A stretch of DNA of 64,000 nt from Xanthomonas sp. XNM01 (GTDB lineage Bacteria; Pseudomonadota; Gammaproteobacteria; Xanthomonadales; Xanthomonadaceae): the NCBI RefSeq assembly GCF_014851915.1, contig NZ_JACVAP010000004.1:124001-188000 (forward strand). The letters are read 5' to 3'. The notes under the pieces were generated by a model that was not told the DNA's origin, did not search any database, and saw nothing but the letters and a program-made list of their open reading frames with translations. Shown here one piece after another: positions 36,406 through 44,756 of this stretch. The translations under genes were made by a program, and so were the position numbers. Positions within the stretch are counted from its first letter, which is position 1, and each line of letters starts with the position of its first letter.

Positions 36406-37719
36406 ATGATGCGCAGCTCCACCAGTACAGGGATCGATGTGGGCGCAGTCCAGCTCGAAGCCGTGGATACGACACCGATGACGCAGCGCCTGACGCGTGC
36501 GCTCGCGGCGTGGGGCATGTTCAGTCTGCCCGCGCTGGCGGTGTCGGTCCCGAAGGGCGTGCTGCCGTTCGGCATCGTCCTGCTGGTCACCACCGTACTG
36601 ATGGCACGCCGCATGGGCGAGGGCATCGCGCCGATCGTCCGGCCCCTGTCGTGGCTGTCGCTGGCCGTCGCGCTGGCGATCGGCGTGGCGCTCGTGTCCA
36701 GCCTCCGGCTGGGGCTCGACCCGGGCGACGTCGACAATCTCGACCGGTTGATCGGCATGCTCTGGGCCACCTTGTGGGCTTACGTGCTGCAGCCGCCACG
36801 CGCGGCGCTGTGGTGGGGCGCGCTGGTCGGCATCGCCGCGGCGTTCGCGCTCGCGCTGGGCCAGGTACTCGGCGGCGCGCCGCGCGCCTCGGGCTGGGGC
36901 AATGCGATCGTCTTCGCCGACGTGGTGCTGCTGCTGATGGTGCTGGCCGTGTTCTGCCGGCCGCGTCGCAGCTGGATGTGGACGGTGGCGGCGCTGGTGG
37001 TCGGCGTGGGCGCGATCCTGCTCAGCGGGACGCGCGGCACCTGGCCGGCGCTGCTGGTGCTGCTGGTCACGCTGGTGCTGGGCTGCGGCTGGCGCAGCCG
37101 GCGCAGCCGCGCGCTGCTGCTGGGCGGGCTGATCGTGGCGGCTGTCGCGGTGGTGATGTCGGTGCCGGCGATGCGCGAGCAGACGCGGCTTGCCGAGCTG
37201 CGGCAGGACATCGTACGGATGGACCGTGGCGACAACAACTCGTCCGCCGGTGCGCGCATGGAGCGGCTGGAAGTGGCGACCCAGGCGTTCCTGGCCCACC
37301 CGATGACCGGCGTCGGCTTCGTCCATTTCGATCTGGCGATGACCGCCGTTCCCGAATGCGCCGATCCGGTGCATGCCGGCGAGGAGCGCTGCCATCTCGG
37401 GCACGCCCACAACGACCTGGCCGAGTGGGCGGCGACGATGGGGATTCCGGGCGTGATCGCGCTGCTGGCCATCTATGGCATCCCGCTGTGGCTGTTCGCG
37501 CAGCTGCGGCGCCGGGCCGAGCCGGCCGGACAGCTGCGCGGCGCTGCCAACGCGGGGCTGATGCTGGTGGTCGCGTTCGTGCTGTGTGGCCTGACCCAGT
37601 CGATGTTCGCCCACCAGACCACGACCAGCGTGTATGCGTCCCTGGTCGGCCTGCTGATGGGCCTGGCGCTGCGCGAGGCGGGTGTCGGGCGCACCCGACG
37701 GCAGACAGGTCTCGTCTGA
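36406..37719 (+). CDS. O-antigen ligase-like (Wzy_C/WaaL) membrane protein
   Basis: The 437-residue protein has about 10-12 transmembrane helices and a large periplasmic loop between roughly residues 250 and 350. The loop ends in CHLGHAHNDLAEWAATMGIP, the His-x-His-Asn motif of the O-antigen ligase family, and SGTRGTWPALLVLL provides the conserved Arg before it. It would join a glycan from a lipid carrier to lipid A core or to protein. The start is uncertain: ATG 36406 or 36409 have little Shine-Dalgarno support, and ATG 36478 is an in-frame alternative. It follows the GT39-type gene by about 100 bases. Confidence 0.8.
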   Translation: MMRSSTSTGIDVGAVQLEAVDTTPMTQRLTRALAAWGMFSLPALAVSVPKGVLPFGIVLLVTTVLMARRMGEGIAPIVRPLSWLSLAVALAIGVALVSSLRLGLDPGDVDNLDRLIGMLWATLWAYVLQPPRAALWWGALVGIAAAFALALGQVLGGAPRASGWGNAIVFADVVLLLMVLAVFCRPRRSWMWTVAALVVGVGAILLSGTRGTWPALLVLLVTLVLGCGWRSRRSRALLLGGLIVAAVAVVMSVPAMREQTRLAELRQDIVRMDRGDNNSSAGARMERLEVATQAFLAHPMTGVGFVHFDLAMTAVPECADPVHAGEERCHLGHAHNDLAEWAATMGIPGVIALLAIYGIPLWLFAQLRRRAEPAGQLRGAANAGLMLVVAFVLCGLTQSMFAHQTTTSVYASLVGLLMGLALREAGVGRTRRQTGLV

Positions 37720-38343
37720 GACAGCCCAGGCAGTGAGGATGCCTACGCCGCATCGATGAAGGGCGTGGTGTAGCGAGACCAGGCCACGTCGCGTTGCCGA
37801 TGATGGATGGAGACACGCGGACCTTCTGCCGTGTGTCCCCAAAGCAGCCCGAAGCCGGTACGCAACCCGCGTACGCCGGCAGACCGGCAGCGCGCGAAGC
37901 GATTCCGGATGCACGCACGTGCGTGACCGCCTGTGCCTGCCCCGCGGATCGCATCCGGTGGCGTGCAGCGGAGACGGTGTGTCGACCCGGGTTGCGACGT
38001 CACATCAGCACGCGCGACAAGCCGCGGCGGAAGCAGCGGGTGCTCGTGGACGTCTGCGCAGCGCTTCAGCAGCCACGCCTGCGGGTCGCACGGATGATGT
38101 CGTTGCTGGATGTGATGCTGGTCATGGCGCAGAGGTGCCGTCGCAGCGGTGTAGGCGAGACCGGCGGGTAGTGGCATCCGACTCTGCAAAAGCGGACGTC
38201 CGCGTTCGAGCGACGTCCCTCCTGTGCTTCCAGGCTGCGGAGACGGCGGACGCCGCACTCCGGCGTCATGCCCGACCGTCGCCGCTGGCTAAGCTGCGAT
38301 GCCCCGCTCGGGCATCCACGCTTCTTTCTCCATGCGAAACGCA
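37720..38343. other. Non-coding stretch between O-antigen ligase-like and MFS genes
   Basis: About 620 bases between convergent genes. Neither strand shows a coding sequence with a plausible start, family resemblance or ribosome-binding site, and no tRNA-like arm was found. The lower GC in places makes decayed sequence possible, but I cannot identify any remnant. Confidence 0.5.
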
Positions 38344-38399
38344 GAACGCCGGCCCTCGCGGGCCGGCGTTCCAGGGCAGGAGCCGGCCCGAAGGCCGGC
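38344..38399 (-). terminator. Tandem stem-loops after the MFS gene
   Basis: Read leftwards from the MFS stop, a 7-bp stem with a 4-base CGAA-type loop (38382-38399) is followed by a perfect 12-bp stem with a 4-base loop (38344-38355 with 38360-38371). Then comes TGCGTTTCGC on the minus strand. This is a good candidate terminator for the porin-transporter group. Confidence 0.6.
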
Positions 38400-38409
38400 C
38401 GGGCATCGT

Positions 38410-40071
38410 TTACTTGGTGATGTCCACGTCCTTGGTCTCGCGCAGGAACAGCGAACCGATCACCAGCGACATCAGGGCGATGCCGATCGGGTACCACAGG
38501 CCGTAGTAGATGTTGCCGGTGGCCGCGACCAGGGCGAAGGAGATCGCCGGCAGGAAGCCGCCGAACCAGCCGTTGCCGATGTGGTACGGCAGCGACATCG
38601 AGGTGTAGCGGATCTTGGTCGGGAACAGTTCGACCAGATAGGCGGCGATCGGGCCGTAGACCATCGTCACGAAGATCACCAGGATCCACAGCAGGAAGAT
38701 CGTCATCGGAATGTTGATACGGCTCGTATCCGCCTTCTCCGGGTAACCGGCGGCATTGAGCGCCGCGCGCAGGTCTTTGCCGAAGCTTCCCTGCTGGGCC
38801 TTCAGCGCATCACCGGCCAGACCCGCGGCCTCGTAGGAGGGCACGCTGTTGTTGCCCACGTGCACTTCGGCCAGCGTGCCAGCCGGAGCCGGCTCGACGC
38901 TGTAGGGCACGCCGGCGTTCGCCAGCGCAGCAGTCGCCACATCGCAGGAGCTGGTGAACTTGCGGGTACCGGTCGGGTTGAACTGGAAGCTGCAGGTCGC
39001 GGGGTCGGCAACGACGACGGCGGGCGAACTCGCTACCGCTTCTTCGATCGCCGGATTCGCGTAGTGGGTGAGACCCTTGAAGATCGGGAAGTAGGACACG
39101 GCGGCGATCAGGCAGCCGGCCATGATGATCTTCTTGCGGCCGATCTTGTCCGACAGCCAGCCGAAGAACAGGAAGAACGGCGTGGCCAGGACCAGCGCGG
39201 CGGCGATCAGCAGGTAGGAGACGGTCAGGTCGACCTTCAGCATGCTCTGCAGGTAGAACAGCGCATAGAACTGGCCGGCGTACCAGACCACGGCCTGGCC
39301 GGCCGTGGCGCCCACCAGGACCAGGGTCATCAGCTTCAGGTTGCCGCCCTTGATCGAATCACGGAACGGGGTCTTGGAGCCCTTGCCCTCGGCCTTCATC
39401 TGCTGGAACAGCGGCGACTCGCTCAGCTGCAGGCGGATCCACACCGACACGCCCAGCAGCACGATCGAACCCAGGAACGGGATGCGCCAGCCCCAGTCCT
39501 CGAACGCCTCGACGCCCAGCACGTAGCGGCAGCCCAGGATCACCGCCAGCGACAGGAACAGGCCCAGCGTCGCCGTGGTCTGGATGAAGCTGGTGTACAG
39601 GCCGCGCTTGCCCGGCGGCGCATGCTCGGCGACGTAGGTGGCCGCGCCACCGTACTCGCCACCCATCGCCAGGCCCTGGGCCAGGCGCAGCACGATCAGG
39701 ATGATGGGGGCGGCGATGCCGATCGAGGCGTAGTTGGGCAGCACGCCGACCAGGAAGGTCGAGATGCCCATGATCAGGATCGTGACCAGGAAGGTGTACT
39801 TGCGGCCGATGCGGTCGCCGAGGCTGCCGAAGAAGGCCGCGCCGAACGGACGCACGAAGAAGCCTGCCGCGAACGCCAGCAGGGTGAAGATCATGCCGGT
39901 CGTCGGATTGACGCCGCTGAAGAACTGGCGCGACAGGATCAGTGCGAGCGATCCGTACAGATAGAAGTCGTACCACTCGAAGACGGTGCCGAGGCTGGAC
40001 GCGAAGATGACCTTCTTGTGGCCCTTCGTCAGCTCGCCCTTGGGCGCGGTGTTGGCAGGTGTGCTGGACAT
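38410..40071 (-). CDS. MFS transporter, metabolite:H+ symporter (MHS) type, with periplasmic insertion
   Basis: The 553-residue inner-membrane protein has twelve helices. VFEWYDFYLYGSLA near the N-terminus, FGSLGDRIGRK at 81-91 and LAQGLAMGGEYGGAATYVAE are typical of the MHS branch (ProP, KgtP, ShiA), which imports organic acids, betaines or similar solutes with protons. Between the helices at about 335 and 455 it has an unusually large non-cytoplasmic loop of some 120 residues with Cys360 and Cys376. Neighbouring DcaP-like porin and acs suggest a carboxylate as substrate; this is inference. It lies 126 bases downstream of the porin gene. Confidence 0.86.
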   Translation of the reverse strand: MSSTPANTAPKGELTKGHKKVIFASSLGTVFEWYDFYLYGSLALILSRQFFSGVNPTTGMIFTLLAFAAGFFVRPFGAAFFGSLGDRIGRKYTFLVTILIMGISTFLVGVLPNYASIGIAAPIILIVLRLAQGLAMGGEYGGAATYVAEHAPPGKRGLYTSFIQTTATLGLFLSLAVILGCRYVLGVEAFEDWGWRIPFLGSIVLLGVSVWIRLQLSESPLFQQMKAEGKGSKTPFRDSIKGGNLKLMTLVLVGATAGQAVVWYAGQFYALFYLQSMLKVDLTVSYLLIAAALVLATPFFLFFGWLSDKIGRKKIIMAGCLIAAVSYFPIFKGLTHYANPAIEEAVASSPAVVVADPATCSFQFNPTGTRKFTSSCDVATAALANAGVPYSVEPAPAGTLAEVHVGNNSVPSYEAAGLAGDALKAQQGSFGKDLRAALNAAGYPEKADTSRINIPMTIFLLWILVIFVTMVYGPIAAYLVELFPTKIRYTSMSLPYHIGNGWFGGFLPAISFALVAATGNIYYGLWYPIGIALMSLVIGSLFLRETKDVDITK

Positions 40072-40146
40072 TGAGGCTTCCCCTCCGAAGCATTCATGGG
40101 TCGATGGCTCCGGTGCGTGTGCCGGATGCCGGTTGTCTGGCGGGTC

Positions 40147-40174
40147 CGCCGCGCGGCGGGGTGGCCGCGCGGCG
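40147..40174 (-). other. Stem-loop between porin and MFS genes
   Basis: A 10-bp GC-only stem (40147-40156 with 40165-40174) with an 8-base loop lies between the porin stop (40198) and the transporter start (40071). It may reduce read-through into the transporter gene or stabilise the porin mRNA. Confidence 0.4.
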
Positions 40175-40197
40175 TCTGCTGCATGGGAAACGGTCTC

Positions 40198-41565
40198 TTA
40201 GAAGGTGTACTTGGTGGTGAACTGCAGGCGGGTGATGTCGCCGTCGGCACCGCTTTCCAGCTCGCGTTTTCCGTACATCAGCTCGGCGCCGACGTCGACC
40301 TTGGGCATCGGCGAGTAGAAGACGTTGCCGCGGATGCTCTGCACGCTCCTGGTGACGCCGAGCCCGGTCAGGGCGACGTCGTTGTCGTAGTCGCTGCGGG
40401 CGAAGATCAGGTTGGTGCGCAGCTTGGGACTGAACGCATGGCGCCAGCCCACGTAGCCGGCCAGCACGCCGATCGAATCGACGCTGCCGTCGGTCGGGTC
40501 GAGCACGCCGTCCTGGTGGATGCCCAGGCCGATGTAGCGGGCGATGCCTTCGCCGCCGGTCAGCTGGTAGTGGATGCTGTCGCTGGCGCCGGCCTGCCAC
40601 TTGCCGCCCAGGGTCAGGCCGCCGCCGATCGAGCTGTCGTCGTAGACGGTGGTGCCGACCGCGCGGTCGACCTTGAGCTGCTTGACCAGGCCGCCGATGC
40701 CGAAGGTGCCCCAGTCGCCCTTCCAGCCGTAGCGCAGGGTCAGATCGGGCAGGGCGCCGCGGTCGGACGAGGTGGTGCCGACCAGGGTGGTCTCCGGGTT
40801 CTCCAGCGCGACGCTGAAGCCGCCGCTGGTGTAGCGGATCTGCGCCTGGCGCACGAAGATCACGCCATCGGTCGGGCCGACGAAGTCGACCGCCTCGGGG
40901 ATCGAGCCGGCGTCCATGAAGTTGGACCAGGTCTGACCGGCCAGCCAGTTGTTCCAGTACATGTAGGCGTGGCGCAAGGTGACGCCGTAGGTGTTGGTCG
41001 CGGCCTGGTTGCCCAGCGAGTTGCCGAAGAAGTCCATCTCGACCAGCGCACCGGCCTTGTCGCCGTTCTCGGCGACGTGGTCCACGCCCAGGTTGAAGCG
41101 CGAGAACTTGGCATGCGCGTTGTAGTCCACGTCCGAGCTGCTGCCGCCGACGGGGGTCTGGCCCGGCAGGTACAGCGCGCGGCCGGTCGCATCGTCGGCA
41201 AGCTGGCCGTCGCCGGTGCGGGTGGCCAGGAAATCAGCCTTGATGAAGCCGCCGAACTTGAACGTGGTGCCGGGCACCGCGCCCGGGGTGATCGAGGTCA
41301 CCTGGATCGGCTGCTTGCCCGCCGGCACCGGCTTCGGCTGGTGCTGCTGCACTTCGACCAGCTGGGTCTGGGCCTGCTGGATCGCGCCCTGCTGCTGTTG
41401 CTGCGCCGACAGCAGCAGCTGCACCTGCCTTTCCAGATCGGCGACGCGTGCCTCGAGCGCCTTTTCCTTGTCGGTCTGCGCGAAGGCCAGGCCCGGCGCG
41501 GCCAGTGCGACGAACAGGGCGGCGGCCAGTGGCCGGCGCACCAGGTTGGATGAACGCATGCTCAT
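40198..41565 (-). CDS. DcaP-like outer-membrane porin
   Basis: The 455-residue protein has a signal peptide (to about residue 29, AFAQ), then a short coiled-coil segment (KALEARVADLERQVQLLLSA and a Gln-rich stretch to about 75) and a beta-barrel that ends in LQFTTKYTF with terminal Phe. This order is that of DcaP-family trimeric porins, which pass dicarboxylates and other small anionic solutes. GAGAGGGG precedes ATG 41565. It runs ahead of the MHS transporter gene and is divergent from acs, suggesting a joint outer- and inner-membrane uptake path. Confidence 0.88.
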   Translation of the reverse strand: MSMRSSNLVRRPLAAALFVALAAPGLAFAQTDKEKALEARVADLERQVQLLLSAQQQQQGAIQQAQTQLVEVQQHQPKPVPAGKQPIQVTSITPGAVPGTTFKFGGFIKADFLATRTGDGQLADDATGRALYLPGQTPVGGSSSDVDYNAHAKFSRFNLGVDHVAENGDKAGALVEMDFFGNSLGNQAATNTYGVTLRHAYMYWNNWLAGQTWSNFMDAGSIPEAVDFVGPTDGVIFVRQAQIRYTSGGFSVALENPETTLVGTTSSDRGALPDLTLRYGWKGDWGTFGIGGLVKQLKVDRAVGTTVYDDSSIGGGLTLGGKWQAGASDSIHYQLTGGEGIARYIGLGIHQDGVLDPTDGSVDSIGVLAGYVGWRHAFSPKLRTNLIFARSDYDNDVALTGLGVTRSVQSIRGNVFYSPMPKVDVGAELMYGKRELESGADGDITRLQFTTKYTF

Positions 41566-41869
41566 TGCCCCTCTCTCCCGTGAATCTTCAGGTCATGACG
41601 CGTGGCCACGTCCGGCGCGGCTCGTGTCCGCAGACTGCGCATGCGCTTCCGGTGCGCCTATTCGCCATTAGTCGAATCCATCCGCCGCGCCGGCCGGCGG
41701 CCGCGCCGTTGCGGGTTCCTGCCGGCATCGCCATGGACGCGCCGTCGCGTTGTTCGACCAAGGTCGTATCGGAACTGCTGCATTGCGTCACGGTCGATAC
41801 GGCAGACTGTGGTCACCGGTCGGCACACGCCGGCCCGCAGGCATCACGCAAGCATCAGAGGAGGGAGGC
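41566..41869. promoter_or_regulatory. Divergent control region of porin/MFS and acs genes
   Basis: The 304-base region between the divergent starts should hold both promoters. It contains the inverted repeat ATTCG-N8-CGAAT at 41660-41677, about 95 bases from the porin start and about 190 from acs. This is a plausible activator site, perhaps for the response regulator encoded downstream of acs. I could not place -35/-10 boxes with confidence. Confidence 0.35.
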
Positions 41870-43813
41870 ATGTCCGATCTGTACCCCGTCAAGCCGGAGT
41901 TCGCCGCCAAGGCGCGCATCGGCAAGGACGACTACCAGCGCCTGTACCGCGAGTCGGTCGAGGATTCCGAGGGCTTCTGGCGCAAGGCCGCCGAGCGCCT
42001 GGACTGGTTCACCACGCCGACCCGCATCAAGGACGTCAGCTACGCGCTGGACGACTTCCGCATCCGCTGGTTCGAGGATGGCGAGCTCAACGCCTCGGTC
42101 AACTGCCTGGACCGGCAGCTGGCCACGCGCGGCGACAAGACCGCGCTGCTGTTCGAGCCCGACAGCCCGGACGCGCCGGCGCAGCACGTCACCTACCGGC
42201 AGCTGTACGAACGCGTGTGCCGGCTCGGCAACGCGCTGCGCAACCTGGGCGTGGTCAAGGGCGACCGGGTCACCATCTACCTGCCGATGATCCCCGACGC
42301 GGTCGTGGCGATGCTGGCCTGCGCGCGCATCGGTGCGGTGCATTCGGTGGTGTTCGGCGGCTTCGCGCCGAACTCGATCGCCGACCGCGTCGGCGACTGC
42401 GGCAGCAAGCTGATCATCACCGCCGACGAAGGCCTGCGTGGCGGCAGGAAGATCCCGCTGAAGGCCAACGTCGATGCGGCGCTGAAGCTGCCGGGCACCA
42501 ACAGCGTCGAGACCGTGCTGGTGGTGCGCCACACCGGAGGCGCCGTCGACATGCAGGCCCCGCGCGACCGCTGGTTCCACGACGTGGTCGACAGCCAGCC
42601 GGCGCAGTGCGAGCCGGAGCGGATGAACGCCGAGGATCCGCTGTTCATCCTCTACACCTCCGGCTCGACCGGCAAGCCCAAGGGCGTGCTGCACACCACC
42701 GGCGGCTACCTGCTGTACGCGGCCTACACCCATGAGGCGGTGTTCGACCTGCGCGAGGACGACATCTACTGGTGCACCGCCGACGTCGGCTGGGTCACCG
42801 GCCACAGCTACATCGTCTACGGCCCGCTGGCCAACGGCGCGACCTCGCTGGTGTTCGAGGGCGTGCCGAACTATCCGAGCGTGTCGCGCTTCTGGGAAGT
42901 GATCGACAAGCACAAGGTCACCATCTTCTACACCGCACCCACTGCCATCCGCGCGCTGATGCGCGAGGGCGAGGAGCCGGTGAAGAAGGCCGCGCGCAGC
43001 AGCCTGCGCCTGCTCGGCAGCGTCGGCGAGCCGATCAATCCCGAAGCCTGGCGCTGGTACTACGAGGTCGTCGGCGACGCGCGCAGCCCGATCGTCGACA
43101 CCTGGTGGCAGACCGAAACCGGCGGCATCCTGATCTCGCCGCTGCCCGGCGCGACCGACCTCAAGCCCGGCTCGGCCACGCTGCCGTTCTTCGGCGTGCA
43201 GCCGGCGCTGGTCGATGCCAACGGCGAGAAGCTCGAAGGCGCGACCGAGGGCAATCTGGTCCTGCTCGATTCCTGGCCGGGCCAGATGCGCAGCGTCTAC
43301 GGCGACCACCAGCGCTTCATCGACACCTACTTCCGCACCTATCCGGGCACCTACTTCACCGGCGACGGCTGCCGCCGCGACGCGGACGGCTACTACTGGA
43401 TCACCGGCCGCGTCGACGACGTGATCAACGTCTCCGGCCACCGCATCGGCACCGCCGAGGTGGAAAGCGCGCTGGTCAGCCACCCGAAGGTGGCCGAGGC
43501 GGCCGTGGTCGGCTTCCCGCACGACATCAAGGGCCAGGGCATCTACGCCTACGTGACCCTGATCGCCGGCGAGACCCAGAGCGAGGAGCTGCTGAAGGAA
43601 CTGGTGGCCTGGGTGCGCAAGGAGATCGGGCCGATCGCCACGCCCGACCACCTGCAATGGGCGCCGGGCCTGCCCAAGACCCGCTCGGGCAAGATCATGC
43701 GCCGCATCCTGCGCAAGATCGCCGAGAACGCGCCCGACCAGCTCGGCGACACCTCGACCCTGGCCGATCCGTCGGTGGTCGAATCGCTGGTCAACGAGCG
43801 CAAGGTGAAGTGA
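41870..43813 (+). CDS. acs: Acetyl-CoA synthetase
   Basis: The 647-residue enzyme activates acetate with ATP and CoA to acetyl-CoA through acetyl-AMP. It has the AMP-binding loop [48 protein letters not shown] and the C-terminal [11 protein letters not shown] with Lys608, the residue normally acetylated to switch the enzyme off. Length is as usual for Acs. Start 41870 has GAGGAGGGAGG immediately upstream. A LuxR-type response regulator gene follows, an arrangement seen where acs is under two-component control. Confidence 0.96.
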   Translation: MSDLYPVKPEFAAKARIGKDDYQRLYRESVEDSEGFWRKAAERLDWFTTPTRIKDVSYALDDFRIRWFEDGELNASVNCLDRQLATRGDKTALLFEPDSPDAPAQHVTYRQLYERVCRLGNALRNLGVVKGDRVTIYLPMIPDAVVAMLACARIGAVHSVVFGGFAPNSIADRVGDCGSKLIITADEGLRGGRKIPLKANVDAALKLPGTNSVETVLVVRHTGGAVDMQAPRDRWFHDVVDSQPAQCEPERMNAEDPLFILYTSGSTGKPKGVLHTTGGYLLYAAYTHEAVFDLREDDIYWCTADVGWVTGHSYIVYGPLANGATSLVFEGVPNYPSVSRFWEVIDKHKVTIFYTAPTAIRALMREGEEPVKKAARSSLRLLGSVGEPINPEAWRWYYEVVGDARSPIVDTWWQTETGGILISPLPGATDLKPGSATLPFFGVQPALVDANGEKLEGATEGNLVLLDSWPGQMRSVYGDHQRFIDTYFRTYPGTYFTGDGCRRDADGYYWITGRVDDVINVSGHRIGTAEVESALVSHPKVAEAAVVGFPHDIKGQGIYAYVTLIAGETQSEELLKELVAWVRKEIGPIATPDHLQWAPGLPKTRSGKIMRRILRKIAENAPDQLGDTSTLADPSVVESLVNERKVK

Positions 43814-43824
43814 TCGGGCCGCAC

Positions 43825-43857
43825 GCGCCGGCGGATGCGGGAGGGCACCGCCGGCGC
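43825..43857 (+). terminator. Stem-loop after acs
   Basis: A perfect 10-bp stem (43825-43834 with 43848-43857) with a 13-base loop lies 12 bases after the acs stop codon. There is no T-run after it. Confidence 0.45.
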
Positions 43858-43925
43858 ATGCATGCCATCCATCGCTGCCTGCATACTGCGAGGTCCCTCT
43901 CATCCGTCCCCCGGCTTCCTCCTGC

Positions 43926-44591
43926 ATGTCCACGATCCTGATCGCCGACGACCACCCGCTGTTCCGCGAAGCCCTGCGCGGCGCCGTGCAGCGGATCCTG
44001 CCCGGCGCGGTGCTGCACGAGGCCGACAGCGTCGATGCGCTGTACACGCTGGTCGAGGCCAATGCCGACGCCGACCTGCTGCTGATGGACCTCAACATGC
44101 CCGGCGCGCACGGCTTCAGCGCGCTGGTCCACCTGCGCGCGCTGCATCCGCAGCTGCCGGTGGTGGTGGTGTCGGCACGCGAGGAGCCGTCGGTGATGCG
44201 GCGCGCGCTGGACCATGGCGCACTGGGCTTCATCCCGAAGTCGGCCGATTCGGACACCATCGGCGAGGCGGTCGGTCTGGTCCTGGACGGCGAACGCTGG
44301 GCGCCGCCGGCCGCGAGCAACGCTCCGTCGCTGTGCCAGGACGAGCTCGAGGTGGCGCAGCGCCTGCGCGACCTGACCCCGCAGCAGTTCCGGGTGCTGC
44401 AGATGCTGGGCGAAGGCCGGCTCAACAAGCAGATCGCCTACGACCTGGGCGTGTCCGAGGCCACCATCAAGGCCCACGTCACCGCCGTGCTGCGCAAGCT
44501 GGGGGTCAACAACCGCACCCAGGCGGTCCTGATGGCGGGCCGCCTGGCGGTCGATCCGGAGTCGGTCGTAGCCCCGCCCGAGGCCGACTGA
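43926..44591 (+). CDS. LuxR/NarL-type response regulator
   Basis: The 221-residue protein has a receiver domain (1-120) with ILIADDHPLFREAL, phospho-acceptor Asp55 in LLLMDLNMPG and Lys105 in GFIPKSAD. A C-terminal LuxR helix-turn-helix follows (LTPQQFRVLQMLGEGRLNKQ, then IAYDLGVSEATIKAHVTAVL). It resembles AgmR/ErdR/CrbR-type regulators, which with the CrbS/MxtR sensor kinase activate acs and acetate uptake genes. No partner kinase is in the window. The position right after acs supports that role, but it is inferred. Confidence 0.87.
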   Translation: MSTILIADDHPLFREALRGAVQRILPGAVLHEADSVDALYTLVEANADADLLLMDLNMPGAHGFSALVHLRALHPQLPVVVVSAREEPSVMRRALDHGALGFIPKSADSDTIGEAVGLVLDGERWAPPAASNAPSLCQDELEVAQRLRDLTPQQFRVLQMLGEGRLNKQIAYDLGVSEATIKAHVTAVLRKLGVNNRTQAVLMAGRLAVDPESVVAPPEAD

Positions 44592-44636
44592 ACGGAATTT
44601 CACGCGGCCCCTTGCGGCAGGGGTGGTGACGCACCG

Positions 44637-44642
44637 CACAAT
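44637..44642 (+). promoter_or_regulatory. -10-like element before the opgH leader ORF
   Basis: CACAAT ends 6 bases before ATG 44649, the same geometry as at hemC, cca and other genes here. TTGCGG at 44612-44617 could serve as a -35 box with 19-base spacing. Confidence 0.35.
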
Positions 44643-44648
44643 ACGCAG

Positions 44649-44756
44649 ATGACGGACGGGCGACAGGCTGGTGTCGACCCTGCCCGGGTGGGCGCTGCGC
44701 GCACCCTGTCCGCCCCCGACGAGCTGCTGCGAGGTTGTACGTGCGATCTGCGATGA
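44649..44756 (+). CDS. Possible 35-codon leader peptide upstream of opgH
   Basis: A small open frame starts at ATG 44649, 6 bases after a -10-like CACAAT, and ends with a TGA (44754-44756) that overlaps an in-frame ATG of opgH at 44753 (ATGA). The 35-residue product begins [14 protein letters not shown] and has no recognisable domain. The geometry suggests a leaderless, translationally coupled upstream ORF that could set opgH translation. It may equally be chance, since its codon use is not tested and opgH may start at GTG 44741. Confidence 0.35.
   Translation: MTDGRQAGVDPARVGAARTLSAPDELLRGCTCDLR

Noticed and set aside
37720-38258. Open frames on both strands after the O-antigen-ligase-like gene
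   Set aside because: They overlap each other, lack Shine-Dalgarno sites and show no recognisable domain; the stretch is reported as non-coding.
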